In this document: positions 1 to 11,416 of the stretch, in pieces | Position numbering within the stretch: position 1 is the stretch's first letter | Layout: each line of letters opens with the position of its first letter | NCBI GenBank assembly: GCA_029237695.1 | Contig: CM055265.1 | Span: 46,189,056 to 46,253,055 of the forward strand | Direction: 5' to 3' | Length of the DNA: 64,000 bases | Source of the DNA: Conchocele bisecta | Lineage: Eukaryota; Mollusca; Bivalvia; Lucinida; Thyasiridae | Notes under the pieces: model-generated | What the model was told of the DNA's origin: nothing | What the model saw: the letters and a program-made list of their open reading frames with translations, nothing else | Databases searched by the model: none | Made by a program: the position numbers and the translations under genes

Positions 1-245
1 GACCTTGAGGTTAGCAGGGGCCTGATAACCATGGATTTGTTATAGCATGATAGATAATCATTAGAGAAAGGCATGTGTGAAATATCAAAACGTTTGGTGA
101 AAGTAAACAGAAATTATAACAAATTTCTCCCAACGTTAAGTTTTCAAATTTTTGAAGACAGACGGACGGACGTGCCAACGATATGGAGGAAGGGGCCATT
201 TCTATGGCGTGAAAACTTTTCCCGGCCATTGTCCATGTACCCATA
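1..245 (+). repeat. 3' part of a tandem-repeat MITE
   Basis: The segment contains phrases also found in the 37020-38152 array (CAACGTTAAGTTT, GAAATATCAA, TTGCTATAGCA-like text) followed by a short ACGG run near 170. It looks like the last core repeat, microsatellite and right flank of a pearl-like tandem-repeat element cut by the window edge. Non-coding; the short minus-strand reading frame here has no recognisable domain. Confidence 0.5.
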
Positions 246-416
246 ATATTTAGGGTTATCACGATACGTGACATTTTTCAGAGAACAAAATGTCCCGTTT
301 ATTTAACCAAGGGGACATTGGTCATAAAACTATTCAATTTGATTTCTTATGTTACTAATGTTTGCCATGTTTGTTCAGGTCACTGCCTCGGGTTAAATGG
401 CATCAACTCCACATCA

Positions 417-720
417 GTAGCCTATTTGACCAACATTGCAAAGTATACTTTCCTAGCAAAGTATACTTTGAGGGAGAAATTTTCAATTTTAGGATAAATT
501 TATTAATTTTTATTATACTGAATTTATTACATTATCACAACCATTTTGGCTGTGATAATGTAATAAATTCAGTATAATAATTCTGCATAGTTTTAATCAT
601 CAAATATATGCAATCATTAGTTCTGTATGAAATAATGCATTTCGGAAAAATCAATGATTACTCCCTCAAAGTATACTTTGCTAGATAAGTATACTTTGCA
701 ATGTTGGTGAAATAGGCTAC
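417..720. mobile_element. Foldback MITE, family GTAGCCTATTT, copy 1
   Basis: The ends are inverted repeats (GTAGCCTATTTGACCAACAT at the left, its near complement at the right), each followed by two GCAAAGTATACTTT blocks. A central palindrome built on TTATTACATTATCACA lies near 520-585. No coding capacity. A second copy is at 6719-7025 and a truncated one at 9049-9292. The enzyme that moves it is not visible. Confidence 0.85.
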
Positions 721-1405
721 TGACCAGGATCTATAGTGGTCAGGAATGATGACCAGTGTGGGCCCTGATCAACTATGCATATGATCCGGGGCTGTGGTGG
801 TCGCAACTATGTTCCTTTTCTCAGCCAGGGGCCATATTATGCCGTTACTCACAACAATTGTCGGCTGCTGCTGCTTTTATATCTTGCCTTATTTCTCAAT
901 AAAAACATGTTTTGATAGCACTTCAGAATCATTTCCAATGGAAATGATTCTAAAGTGCTGTCAAAGCATGTTGTAAATTATTCTAAAGTGCTGTCAAAGC
1001 ATGTTTTTGATGATAACAATGGAAAATAGAAAATAAACAGCAGATAACAAAAAATTAAGATAGTGGTCTAAGGGTTAACTGTAAATATGTTTAACCCTTT
1101 CACCACTAAGTAACTGACATGGACTAGGTCATGCTAACTTTGAGACTGTTCTATTATGCAGAAAAGGGGATCATGTGTAAAATAAAATCGACAAAATGGT
1201 GCAAATCTTGATAAGGTGGCTCATTGTGAGCTGGTTTATCATGGTCTACACCGTTTACAAATATTATAAAAGAGGTATAATGGTGTTGAAATGGTTAAAG
1301 GTGGTGAAAATATCTGTTATCTGCATTTTATTTGTTTGCCTGTTCAACAAAAATGTGTTCCTTGTTAGCCCAATATTCACAATAAACCACTGGCCCTACG
1401 CCCCA
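721..1405. other. Intergenic stretch with one hairpin
   Basis: No gene seen. A hairpin lies at about 902-975: AGCACTTCAGAATCATTTCC pairs with the following GGAAATGATTCTAAAGTGCT, and part of the right arm (ATTCTAAAGTGCTGTCAAAG) is then repeated directly once more up to about 1005. The rest is AT-rich and featureless. Confidence 0.6.
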
Positions 1406-1789
1406 GGGGGCCGTTTCACTAAACTTCATAGGACTAAAATGTTTGTAAGTGCAAATTTAGGACAGTCTGGAAATTTCAATTGATGGATTTACATTTATTG
1501 AGCATAGGCTGCATATGCAGCCCATGCTCAATAAATGTAAATCCAATAATTGTTTACAAGAAAACAGTGTTAATGTGAAATTTACAGACTATCATAATTT
1601 TGCCTTTACAAATATTTCAATTTAAGGCTTTACATTTATTGAGCATAGGCTGCACATGCAGCCTATGCTCAATAAATGTAAATCCAAAAATTATTTACGA
1701 GGAAACATTGTTAATGTGAAATTCACAGACTATCATAATTTTGCACTTACAAACATTTTAGTCGTACAAAGTTTAGTGAAACGGGTCCC
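1406..1789. mobile_element. Foldback MITE, family GGGGCCCGTTTCACTAAAC, double-hairpin copy
   Basis: Both ends carry the inverted motif GGGCCCGTTTCACTAAACTT followed by CGACTAAAATGTTTGTAAGT. Inside are two successive near-perfect palindromes, at about 1484-1552 and 1626-1685, each reading GGATTTACATTTATTGAGCA and its complement around a TGCATATGCA centre. Related copies at 1993-2235 and 2392-2640 carry a single palindrome, so this one has an internal duplication. Confidence 0.85.
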
Positions 1790-1992
1790 TGGCTGGTAAA
1801 ATTTGATCAGGGCTGAAAGAATTCAACAGCCAGCTGGCCCAGTGGGCCAACAATTCTTTTGCAAAGATGTGTACGTAACTTTTTTCACTCACAATTGATA
1901 ACAATCTGTAACAAATGCTGAATACATTGTTTTTGGGCCAGCAAAATATCAATCGGGCCAGCAGTTTTCTAAATTAATTTTGAAAAAAGACA

Positions 1993-2235
1993 GGGGCCCG
2001 TTTCACTAAACTTTGTACGACTAAAATGTTTGTAAGTGCAAAACTATGATAGTCTGTAAATTTCACATTGACAATGTTTCCTCGTAAACAATTTTTGGAT
2101 TTACATTTATTGAGCATGGGCTGCATATGCAGCCTATGCTCAATAAATGTAAATCGATCAATTGAAATTTACAGACGATCTTAAATTTGCACTTACGAAC
2201 ATTTTAGTCGTACGAAGTTTAGTGAAACGGGCCCC
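1993..2235. mobile_element. Foldback MITE, family GGGGCCCGTTTCACTAAAC, copy 2
   Basis: Flanked by GGGGCCCGTTTCACTAAACT and its complement. The central palindrome around 2098-2156 has arms TTTACATTTATTGAGCATRG. It has the same architecture as 2392-2640. Non-coding. Confidence 0.85.
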
Positions 2236-2391
2236 AGGATCTTACATGGAGAGCAGAGTGGGTTTGCTGAATAGAAGTCCGGAAACAGCATGCCTTCTGA
2301 CGCCATCTTGTCCAGATTGGGGGTCTCCTTACCAGGCTGTCCGAATACACCTAGATCACCCCATCCCATCTGGAACAGGAATAACGAACCA

Positions 2392-2640
2392 GGGGCCCCG
2401 TTTCACTAAACTTTGTACGTCTAAAATGTTCATACTGGTAAGTGCAAATTTAGGATGATTTAGAAATTTTGATTGTTGGATTTACATTTATTGAGCATAG
2501 GCTGCATATGCAGCCTATGCTCAATAAATGTAAATCAAATAATTGTTTACACGAAAATAGTGTTAATGTGAAATTTACAGACTATCATAATTTTGCACTT
2601 ACAAACATTTTATCGCACAAAGTTTAGTGAATCGGCCCCC
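2392..2640. mobile_element. Foldback MITE, family GGGGCCCGTTTCACTAAAC, copy 3
   Basis: Terminal inverted repeats GGGGCCCCGTTTCACTAAAC and its complement, with the same TGCATATGCA-centred palindrome near 2479-2536. Non-coding. Confidence 0.85.
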
Positions 2641-4537
2641 TCCATGGTGGGGTCTAACTCTAAATCATAATATCTGGCTGTGACTGGAGAAATGGGGATT
2701 CAATCCATGAGTCAATCACTCAAAGAATGAATACATGTAAATGTAGGTGAGCCTGTATTTATTTGTTACAATATCTTGATGATTGACCTACCACATAAGA
2801 TGGTCTATTTTTATATGTTATCTCCCCTTGAGATAGCATATTATGTCACGCAAATTTCTATGGGGGAAGCCATATTGTCATGCTAAGTCTAAACAGCGAG
2901 TACGACCAAGAAAATAGTTCCCTGTGCCAACTTATCCTATGGCGTTTTGGTATGTCTTGCTTTGTATCTAAAACTCTACATATACTATTCTCTATAGTTT
3001 TCATAGTTTTGGGCTCAGTTTATCAGTTAAATTCTTGAAAATATGAATCAAGACATACAAGACATACAGCAGCTAATATGAAATAGGCACTACCTATGAC
3101 GGGCGACGTTAGTGTATGAAACTAAATTTACCAATTGATAGCTTTACCATGTTTACCATGATGTTAGTATGCTATGAACGGTACCGTAGTATATTGTAGT
3201 ATTACAGAGCTACTTCCCGCAACTACCATGGTGTTACAGCTTCTCTATTATAATTAAATAGTGTCATTGGCGCACTTCTCTTATTTGAACCAGTGATACA
3301 ATTTAGATATTTCCTTTTCATATGTAGTACATTAATAGCCTAGGGAGTTTTCTAGAGAAAACGTATGGGTGGTAATGGGTTTGCACCATCACCGTACATT
3401 TGCCTCTGGATGATGATTGAGAAAATATGCAACTTTCAGTCTCTAGGTCCGCAAGTGATCAGTTTTTGTGGAGATAACATATTTCAGTACTTTCAGTATT
3501 TTGATTTATATTGCTGTTTCAAACACTTTTTATGGTCCCCTCTACGTACCTCAATTTCAATAAAAATGTTATCAGTTTTGTTCATCCCATTCTAATCATG
3601 CTAATAATTAAAAGATAGGAACGGACTCGCTGGATTCATATTAAATCAATAAATCATATCGAAATAATACGAACGCGGTTGATAACGTCGCGAAAAAACC
3701 TCGATCTGATCGTCTTTATTCATGTTTTGTATCTTATGACACAGCAACAAGTGGTGTTTTCTCATGTGCTGTGTAAATATGTTTTACCACCAACAGAAAC
3801 ATCCCTGGGGCTAACCAGGGGACAACAATATCTTTGAAATTCAGATGATATGACACTCTTTGATGTGGAATATGGTTCACTATCTTGCTAAACCTGGCAT
3901 ATTGTCTCTGCCACCAGTATAGAGCTAGATCAGCTTGCAAAAGCAGCAGTCTGATACTGATCTGCACTGTTCACCTTTCCAGCAATGAAACACATGTCTT
4001 GCGTCTAAGCAATATATATCATTACCAGGCTACATAAGTGTGCTATTTGATCAGGAACTATACTGGTCACAAATCCCAAAACCCCATTTCTCCAATCACA
4101 AGTGTGTAGTCCCTGTTAAATACCCACTGGGGACAGGTACACAACCACACAATGTAAAGCGTATCATGTGATTTAAATGGGGGCAGCCTAAACAGCGCAT
4201 AAATAATGGAAATTTAAAACCAAATATCTGTGGTATTATAATAAATACAAGTCAAGTAAATGCCACGATATATCGTTACAGGTATGAAAGTTATTAAATA
4301 CAGTGAAATCGCGATGGCTCAAAATGTAATGCCTCGTAATGCTGGGCTCGCTCGAAATAGCGCCACGATTTTTCCTATATGTTTAATGTATTTTAAATGC
4401 GATGGCTCAAAATGCAACTCCTTGAAAAGTGTGATCCATCGAAACATTTTTCAAGTGCCGCGGACGCATCTCTTATTATTTTGCTATATGATGGCGACGT
4501 TAATGTGTGCACCACTATGTATCATGCGCTATTTATA
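2641..4537. other. Intergenic stretch without recognised gene
   Basis: No coding signature, RNA gene or array was recognised. Two short pieces (about 2676-2700 and 4020-4100) contain TGACTGGAGAAATGGGG or its complement. That dispersed repeat also occurs near 27545, 52960, 53135 and 53490. Confidence 0.5.
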
Positions 4538-4541
4538 TTAA

Positions 4542-5249
4542 AGGTACATGCCCACCCAGTAGGAACAAAATGTTCATTATCAGAAACATCATCTGAGATG
4601 TTTTCTGGCAAAATAGATAGAGAATAGTAGGTTAGTGCCGTGAATGGGAAAAAATATCCGGCAAGGCTCAAGAATTTCTTTATTTCTCATCAGAAGTATA
4701 TGTTGTGACCACTCATTTGAACCGTCTCGCCGAGACGGTTCAAATTAGTGGTCACAACATATATTTTGGTTCAGAAATAAGGAAAATAGTAGGTTAGTGC
4801 CGTGAATGGGAAAAAATATCTGGCAAGGCTCAGGAAACGGGATGGGCGAGGCTCTGCCGAGCACATCCCGTTTCTGTGCGGCGCCAGATATTTTTTCCCA
4901 TTCACGGCACTAACCTACTATTCTATTTATCCCATGAACACCTACAAATGGCTGTAAAATGCAAATATAGTATTGACTGGATATCAAAAATGTTTCACGG
5001 CACCATGTTTCACGGCACATACGCACTGTGTTGACGGGATAAACATTCATTCACCATTACCCCACATTTTGATTTGCATTATTCTACATTTTATATCAGA
5101 CGTAAATGTCCACACTGATATCAGGGGTGATAATCGTGTTTCCTTAAAATGTTAACGGACATTACTATTTATTCTCTGTATTTATTTTTTGATGTGCAAT
5201 GGTCATACTGTATAATCTGTAGAAAATATTATTTTTTCAGGTGATGCAT
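4542..5249 (+). mobile_element. TTAA-flanked MITE (AGGTACATGCCCACTCAGTAG), outer copy
   Basis: Begins immediately after TTAA (4538-4541) with AGGTACATGCCCACCCAGTA. The interior matches the 500-bp copy at 10665-11164 (for example AATAAATACAGAGAATAAATAG on the opposite strand). A 300-bp foldback element sits inside at 4623-4923. The copy stops at 5249, where a second copy begins at the family's internal TTAA, and its own right end is not found. Confidence 0.7.
4623..4923. mobile_element. Nested foldback element GAATAGTAGGTTAGTGCCGTG
   Basis: The outer arms GAATAGTAGGTTAGTGCCGT and complement bracket two internal hairpins: one around GTTGTGACCACT / AGTGGTCACAAC (4700-4762) and one around AAACGGGATG / CATCCCGTTT (4836-4875). 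The left arm phrase is repeated directly at about 4787. Inserted within the TTAA MITE. Non-coding. Confidence 0.75.
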
Positions 5250-5253
5250 TTAA

Positions 5254-6136
5254 AGGTACATGTCCATTCAGTAGGCACCAGGGCTCCAGATAAGGAATTA
5301 GTAATTGAGTATTGTCACTCCATCATTTCTGAAGCAATTGGGTATTGTGTAAAATAGAATTACACAACTGTTTACACATCAGCAGACCGCACTCATTGAA
5401 TAGTTTGCTTCTAAATGAAAACACATCTTGGTATTTCATTAGAATTGTCTCCTTGGAGAAAATTCTAATGAAATACCAAGATGTGTTTTCATGGGAAAAA
5501 AAAGGAAATATGCTATATTTGTGGTCTGTTTATTGTTTTCTGTAGCATGATAAAGATATCACAAATTTTGCATTGCTTTTTGATACTCACTACTTCTGAT
5601 TTCAATTTTTGGCAATTTTAATTGGGAATTTACTCAAATACGCAGCTTATCTGGAGCTCTGAGGCACAAACTGTTCTTTACATGTACATCAGAGGCATCA
5701 TCTGAACATTTTCTGGCAAAATAAACATTCATTCACCATTATCCCATGTATTGATTGGCATTATTATACATTTTGTATTAGCCGTACATTTACACACTGA
5801 TATCAGGGGCGATAACTGTGTTTCCTTAAAATGTTACGGACATTACTATTTATTCTCTGTATTTATTTTTTGATGTGCAGTGATAAGACTTTATAATCTG
5901 TCGAAAATATGATTTTTTCAGGTGACACATTTAATTAGTATAAATCATGCCTCATTTGCATATGAAAATAGCCTGATACCACCGCACGTCACTATAAGTA
6001 AAATAAATATTACTAAATGATTATATCTGTATAGCGGGCACTTGTAATTTTTAGAACTGGTGGAATAGTGAAACAATTATACACTTATTTAATTCCTATA
6101 AAGAACATTTTGTGCAAACTGAGTGGGCATGCACCT
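5254..6136 (+). mobile_element. TTAA-flanked MITE, inner copy with nested MITE
   Basis: TTAA at 5250-5253 and 6137-6140 bracket AGGTACATGTCCATTCAGTA and the complementary right end ACTGAGTGGGCATGCACCT. A separate MITE occupies about 5281-5662. Without it the length matches the roughly 500-bp family size. Non-coding. A TTAA target is typical of piggyBac-like transposases (family knowledge). Confidence 0.85.
5281..5662 (+). mobile_element. MITE family CAGRGCTCCAGATAAG, copy 1
   Basis: The ends read CAGGGCTCCAGATAAG and CTTATCTGGAGCTCTG. A central hairpin has arms AAAACACATCTTGGTATTTC. The flanking AGGCAC at both junctions looks like a 6-bp target duplication, since other TTAA-MITE copies have AGGCAC only once at this point. 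Copies also at 24249-24653 and 24924-25318. Confidence 0.85.
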
Positions 6137-6139
6137 TTA

Positions 6140-6718
6140 AATAGTGGAGCTTTTAGCCTTTGATAATAAATATATAAAGAGTAAATAGTTTAATATTTAA
6201 CTTCAATCTGCAAATAAATACTATAATCAGCTATAACATTGATACATTCTATTCATGCCCGTAGCGGTGTGTAAAATAATGCCGCGGCAGCCTTTTCAGC
6301 GGGAAATATTCCACTTAGACCCTCAAAATCGCATTTCCTACATACAAAAAAAACAAAACAGGCCAAAATAATGCCACGGCAGCATGGCGCTGCCGTGGCA
6401 TTATTTTGGCCTGTTTTTCCGCTACGGCCCTGCTATTGTGCTACGTCATTCCTAAACCCGATGGGTAAAATAGTCAACAAATATACAAAACTCCCAGATG
6501 CCATGACTAGTAAGATACAATGACTTGCAAAAAATGTACAGGCCCGTGGGCTTTCGAGCCATCGCGATTTCACTGTATTTTATTGTTATTGAAAATGTAT
6601 ATTGTGAAGGAGAAAATAAACTTTGCAAGTTTTAACCCATGGCCCTCTTCTAAATGATCTGGTAATCTTTTATTGTAATTGTCCCAACCAAAACCGATGA
6701 TACCAAGGCCCCACACCA
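6140..6718. other. Intergenic stretch with 27-bp-arm hairpin
   Basis: No gene. A hairpin at about 6354-6414 has arms AAACAGGCCAAAATAATGCC extending into ACGGCAG, with a CATGGCG loop. A degenerate extra copy of the AATAATGCCGCGGCAG phrase lies near 6280. Confidence 0.7.
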
Positions 6719-7025
6719 GTAGCCTATTTCATCAACATTGCAAAGTATACTTTACTAGCAAAGTATACTTTGAGGGAGTAATCATTTATTTTTCCTGAAA
6801 TGCATTATTTCATATAGAACTAACAAATGCATGTATTTCATGATTAAAAGTATGCAGAATTATTATACTGAATTTATTACATTATCACAGCCATTAAATG
6901 GCTGTGATAATGTAATAAATTCAGTATAATAAAAATTAATAAATTTAAAAAAAAATTGAAAATTTCTCCCTCAAAGTATACTTTGCTACTAAAGTATACT
7001 TTGCAATGTTGATGAAATAGGCTAC
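6719..7025. mobile_element. Foldback MITE, family GTAGCCTATTT, copy 2
   Basis: Same inverted ends (GTAGCCTATTTCATCAACAT) and GCAAAGTATACTTT blocks as 417-720, in the opposite internal orientation, with the TTATTACATTATCACA palindrome near 6870-6935. Confidence 0.85.
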
Positions 7026-7343
7026 TGAACCTTGGTATGTAGCTACAGATAACAAGAAAAAGCCATACTGCACCAGAGCACCAGATAAGGCACATATTGG
7101 TGTATTTTACATATTTATTTAGCTGAATACGTATTGATTTTCAAATGTGGGAGAACAAAGTACACACAACAATATGATAATACTCACTGAGTTTCAAATT
7201 GAGTAGTATAAGTGTTCCTAATAAACTGTTTGCATGTTGCTGCTCAAGTCAGTTTTTCAACTTTGTTTACTTTTTACGCATTTATTCCCCATGCATATCG
7301 GAAAGAACGAGTGATAAATTCCATAATCCATTTGCAAACATAA

Positions 7344-8921
7344 ACTAGAAATGTGGCCTGTCGGCACACGAATACCCCCACTGGCAGCCAAAGAAAACGA
7401 GGCATTTTTTATTATAAGCCATTTAGCCGAGCGTTAAGGTTTCAAACGCATCAAGTCTGTGACCTTGACCCTGGGCATAGTGTGATAATACATGCATCGG
7501 TGTAGAAGATATAGAGCGGAAGGGAATTTCAATAGGTTTGACCTTTGACCTTCAACTGTGACCTTGACCTTGGACGTAGGTGCGTGGTTATTGATCGCGA
7601 CACACCTTCTCATCCTGAGAAAAATTTGTGCCAAGGCATTTAATAATCCATGCATCGGTGTAGAAGATATAGAGCGGAAGGGAATTTCAATAGGTTTGAC
7701 CTTTGACCTTCAACTGTGACCTTGACCTTGGACGTAGGTGCGTGGTTATTGATTGCGACACACCTTATCATCATGAGAAACATTTGTGCCAAGCCATTTG
7801 ATAATCCATGCATCAGTGTAGAAGATATAGAGCGGAAGGGAATTTCAATAGGTTTGACCTTTGACCTTCAACTGTGACCTTGGATGTAGGTGCGTGGTTA
7901 GCATCTGAGAAGACATTTGATAATCCATGCATCGGTGTGAAGATATGAGCGGAAGGGAATTTCAATAGGTTTGACATTTGACCTTCAACTGTGAACTGTA
8001 CCTTGATTGGACGTAGGTGCGTGGTTATTGATCGCGACACACCTCATCATGAGAAACATTTGTGCCAAGCCATTTGATAATCCATGCATCGGTGTAGAAG
8101 ATATAGAGCGGAAGGGAATTTCAATAGGTTTGACCTTTGACCTTCAACAGTGACCTTGACCTTGGACGTAGGTGCGTGGTTATTGATCGCGACACACCTT
8201 CTCATCATGAGAAACATTTGTGCCATGCCATTTGATAATCCATGCATCGGTGTAGAAGATATAGAGCGGAAGGGAATTTCGATAGGTTTGACCTTTGACC
8301 TTCAACTGTGACCTTGACCTTGGACGTAGCAAACATTTGTGCCAAGCCATTTGATAATCCATGCTTCGATGTAGAATATATAGAGCGGAAGGGAATTTCA
8401 ATAGGTTTGACCTTTGACCTTCAACTGTGACCTTGACCTTGGATGTAGGTGCGTGGTTATTGATCGCGACACACCTTCTCATCATGAGAAACATTTGTGC
8501 CAAGCCATTTGATAATCCATGCATCGGTGTAGAAGATATAGAGCGGAAGGGAATTTCGATAGGTTTGACCTTTGACCTTCAACTGTGACCTTGACCTTGG
8601 ACGTAGCAAACATTTGTGCCAAGCCATTTGATAATCCATGCTTCGATGTAGAAGATATAGAGCGGAAGGGAATTTCTATAGGTTTGACCTTTGACCTTTG
8701 ACCTTCAACTGTGACCTTGACCTTGGATGTAGGTGCGTGGTTATTGATCGCGACACACCTTCTCATCTTGAGAAACATTTGTGCCACGGCATTTGATAAT
8801 CCATGCATCTGTGTAGAAGATATAGAGCGGAAGGGAATTTCCAACAGACCGACAGACCGACAGACCGACCGACAAGCTGACTCCTATATACCCCCAACAA
8901 ACTTTGTTTGTGGGGGTATAA
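7344..8921 (+). mobile_element. Tandem-repeat MITE (pearl/HINE-like) with 158-bp core
   Basis: The left flank starts ACTAGAAATGTGGCCTGTCG and contains ATACCCCCACTGG. The core is about ten tandem units of 158 bp (several shortened to about 120 bp). Next comes a GACCGACA-type microsatellite, and the right end folds as TACCCCCAACAAAC...GTTTGTGGGGGTATA. The 5' ATACCCCCAC and 3' GTGGGGGTAT form a subterminal inverted pair. This layout is that of bivalve pearl elements and Helentron-associated elements (family knowledge). Open reading frames across the array are artefacts of the repeat. Confidence 0.75.
7430..8840. repeat. 158-bp tandem array carrying nuclear-receptor-like half-sites
   Basis: Units share GATATAGAGCGGAAGGGAAT, CATTTGATAATCCATGCATC and a block reading TGACCTTTGACCT then TGACCTTGACCTTGG. 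The first is the complement of AGGTCAAAGGTCA (an exact DR1); the second contains the complement of TCAAGGTCA. About nine units carry the block, one with a mutated DR1 (7970s). Confidence 0.8.
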
Positions 8922-9048
8922 ATATGCATTGAATTCAAAATCAGGGGTGTAATACTCTTTAAACACAAAGCTTATCTGGAGCCCTGTGTGTTCTGCCACA
9001 ATAAAATGAGGCTTATAGAATCTTTGACAAGTCTTATCACCTGAACCC

Positions 9049-9292
9049 GTAGCTGATTTCATCAAAATTGCAAAGTATACTTATCTAGCAAAGTATACTT
9101 TAAGGGAGAAATCATTTATTTTACCCGAAATGCATTATTTTATATAGAACTAACGACTGCATATATTTGATGATTAAAAGTATGCAGAATTATTATACTA
9201 CCTCTATTTATTACATTATCACAGCCAAAATGGCTGTGATAATGTAATAAATTCAGTATATTTTGGCTGTGATAATGTAATAAATTCAGTAC
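9049..9292. mobile_element. Foldback MITE, family GTAGCCTATTT, truncated copy 3
   Basis: The left end (GTAGCTGATTTCATCAAAAT, GCAAAGTATACTT blocks) is present and the TTATTACATTATCACA palindrome is duplicated. The right inverted end is missing, replaced at about 9293 by the start of an ACAAGAAACGAGGC repeat. Confidence 0.75.
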
Positions 9293-9662
9293 AATAACAA
9301 GAAACGAGGCAAAGCCACGAAGGCCAGGATTTTTCCAAGCATAGACACTTGGATAACATAATTATACCAACTTTTTGTAGACTAGATGGCTGTGGCCTGC
9401 ATGTCGCGCCTTCAGGCGAGGCATGGACACTAAAAAAATAGATATAGTAGATGGAAAAACTTTAACCAAAAAACTTTAACCGGACACACGGATGTACGGA
9501 CGGACGTATGCCAAGATGCCGACGATATCGCGCTTTCCGCAAGCAAGTGCCACAATGATGATAAACACCCATGTGAAGTATCAAGGTAATGGATGAAGCA
9601 GTTGCAGAGATATAGTACACGAAAAAACTTTAACAAAAAAATTCAAAGTAATTTGACCTTGA
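9293..9662 (+). repeat. ACAAGAAACGAGGCAAAGCC repeat, truncated
   Basis: Starts with AACAAGAAACGAGGCAAAGC, contains TACCAACTTTTTGTAGACTAG and an ACGG-rich run, then CCATGTGAAGTATCAAGGTAAT. Related copies are at 11417-11990 and 12184-12760. It breaks into the 162-bp array at about 9664. Non-coding. Confidence 0.65.
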
Positions 9663-9663
9663 C

Positions 9664-10590
9664 ATTGGATTCGGATTTTTGATCCGACCCTCCATCATGG
9701 ATTATCTCCCCCTTTCGGACTCACAATTTCCCATTTTTTCCTTGTAACTCGAAATACTTTTTCACCTTCATACCTACGCGCCTGATATTTGGTATGTAGC
9801 TTCGTTATCATGTGCAGATGCGCAAAGTGAATTCGGATTTTTCATCCGACCCTCCATCATGGATTATCTCCCCCTTTCGGACTCACAATTTCCCATTTTT
9901 TCCTTGTAACTCGAAAAACTTTTTCACCTTCATACCTACGCGCCTGATATTTGGTATGTAGCTTCGTTATCATGTGCAGATGCGCAAAGTGAATTCGGAT
10001 TTTGGATCCGACCCTCCATCATGGATTATCTCCCCCTTTCGGATTCACAATTTCCCATTTTTTCCTTGTAACTCGAAAAACTTTTTCACCTTCATACCTA
10101 CGCGCCTGATATTTGGTATGTAGCTTCGTTATGATGTGCAGATGCGCAAAGTGAATTCGGATTTTTGATGCGACCCTCTATCATGGATTATCTCCCCCTT
10201 TCGGACTCAGAATTTCCCTATTTTTCATTGTAAGTCGAAAAACTTTCTCACCTTAATACCTACATTTCTGATATTTGATATGTAGCTTCGTTATGATGTG
10301 CAAAGTGAATTCCGATTTTTGATCGGACCTTCCATCATGGATTATCTCCCCCTTTCGGACTTAGAATTTCACTATTTTTCCTCGTAGGTCGAAAAACTTT
10401 TTCACCTTAATACCTACGCGTCTGATATTTGGTTCGTAGCTTCGTTTTGATGTGCTGATGCGCAAAGTGAATTCGGATTTTTTATCCGACCCTCCATCAT
10501 GGATTACCTCCCCCTTTCGGACTTAGCATTTGGGGAAAGTGGGTATATTGCGATGGCGCGCCATCGACTTTTTCTAGTTATATATTATAT
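9664..10590 (-). repeat. 162-bp tandem array, reverse-oriented tandem-repeat MITE fragment
   Basis: About six units of 162 bp share ATTATCTCCCCCTTTCGGAC, AACTCGAAAAACTTTTTCAC and GATATTTGGTATGTAGCTTC. The far end (10534-10590) is the complement of the left flank of the element at 21736, with GGCGCGCC. It is therefore the same family on the opposite strand, truncated at its microsatellite end. Confidence 0.85.
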
Positions 10591-10664
10591 TCATATATCA
10601 CATCACTCTTATGATGCAATTATAATTGAAGCCAAATCTATCTATCTATGACCTACTACCTTAA

Positions 10665-11164
10665 AGGTACATTCCCACTCAGTAGGCACAAACTATTCTT
10701 TATAGGAATTAAATGTGTATAATTGTGTCACTATTCCAACAGTTTTAAAAATTACGAGTGCATACTATACAGATAAAATCATTTAGTAATATTTATTTTA
10801 CTGATAGTGACTCGTGGTATTGTCAGGCTATTTTCATATGCAAATGAGGCATGATAGTTTTTAATTATTTATACTAATTAAATGTGTCACCTGAAAAAAT
10901 TATATTTTCGACAGATTATAAATTATGATCATTGCACATAAAAAAATAAATACAGAGAATAAATAGTAATGTCCGTTAACATGTTAAGGAAACACGGTTA
11001 TCACCCCTGATATCATTGTGGAAATTTACGTCTGATATAAATGTATAATAATGCCAATCAATACGTGGGGTAATGGTGAATGAATGTTTATTTTGCCAGA
11101 AAATGTCTCATATGGTGTCTCTGATATAAAGGAAATTTTGTGCCTACTGAGTGGGAATGTACCT
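10665..11164 (-). mobile_element. TTAA-flanked MITE, complete 500-bp copy
   Basis: TTAA at 10661-10664 and 11165-11168. Ends AGGTACATTCCCACTCAGTA and TACTGAGTGGGAATGTACCT are a perfect inverted pair. No coding capacity. This is the reference complete copy in the window; its interior reads opposite to 5254-6136. Confidence 0.9.
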
Positions 11165-11416
11165 TTAAAGTCCAGAAAGTGTGACAAGAATGAAATTTTC
11201 GAAATCCATTGGGCTTTATGTAGCAGTTTATACTTGTTGCAGTTTATACTTGTTTACAGACTCCTTTAGGTGTTTGTTAACATGGTTTTCAAATAGTCAT
11301 GGTCGTGAACACAGAAGTGTAGTGTGTCTTAATTTTATGTTAATTTCAACTAAAAATAGTTTCTTTCATTAATATTCAATCGGATCCGCATCCTGTAATG
11401 CTAGACGATATTATTC

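Noticed and set aside
7434..9065. Many overlapping minus-strand ORFs (60-120 codons) with similar proteins
   Set aside because: They are the 158-bp tandem units read in frame; the similarity is at DNA level and all frames are interrupted at each deletion.
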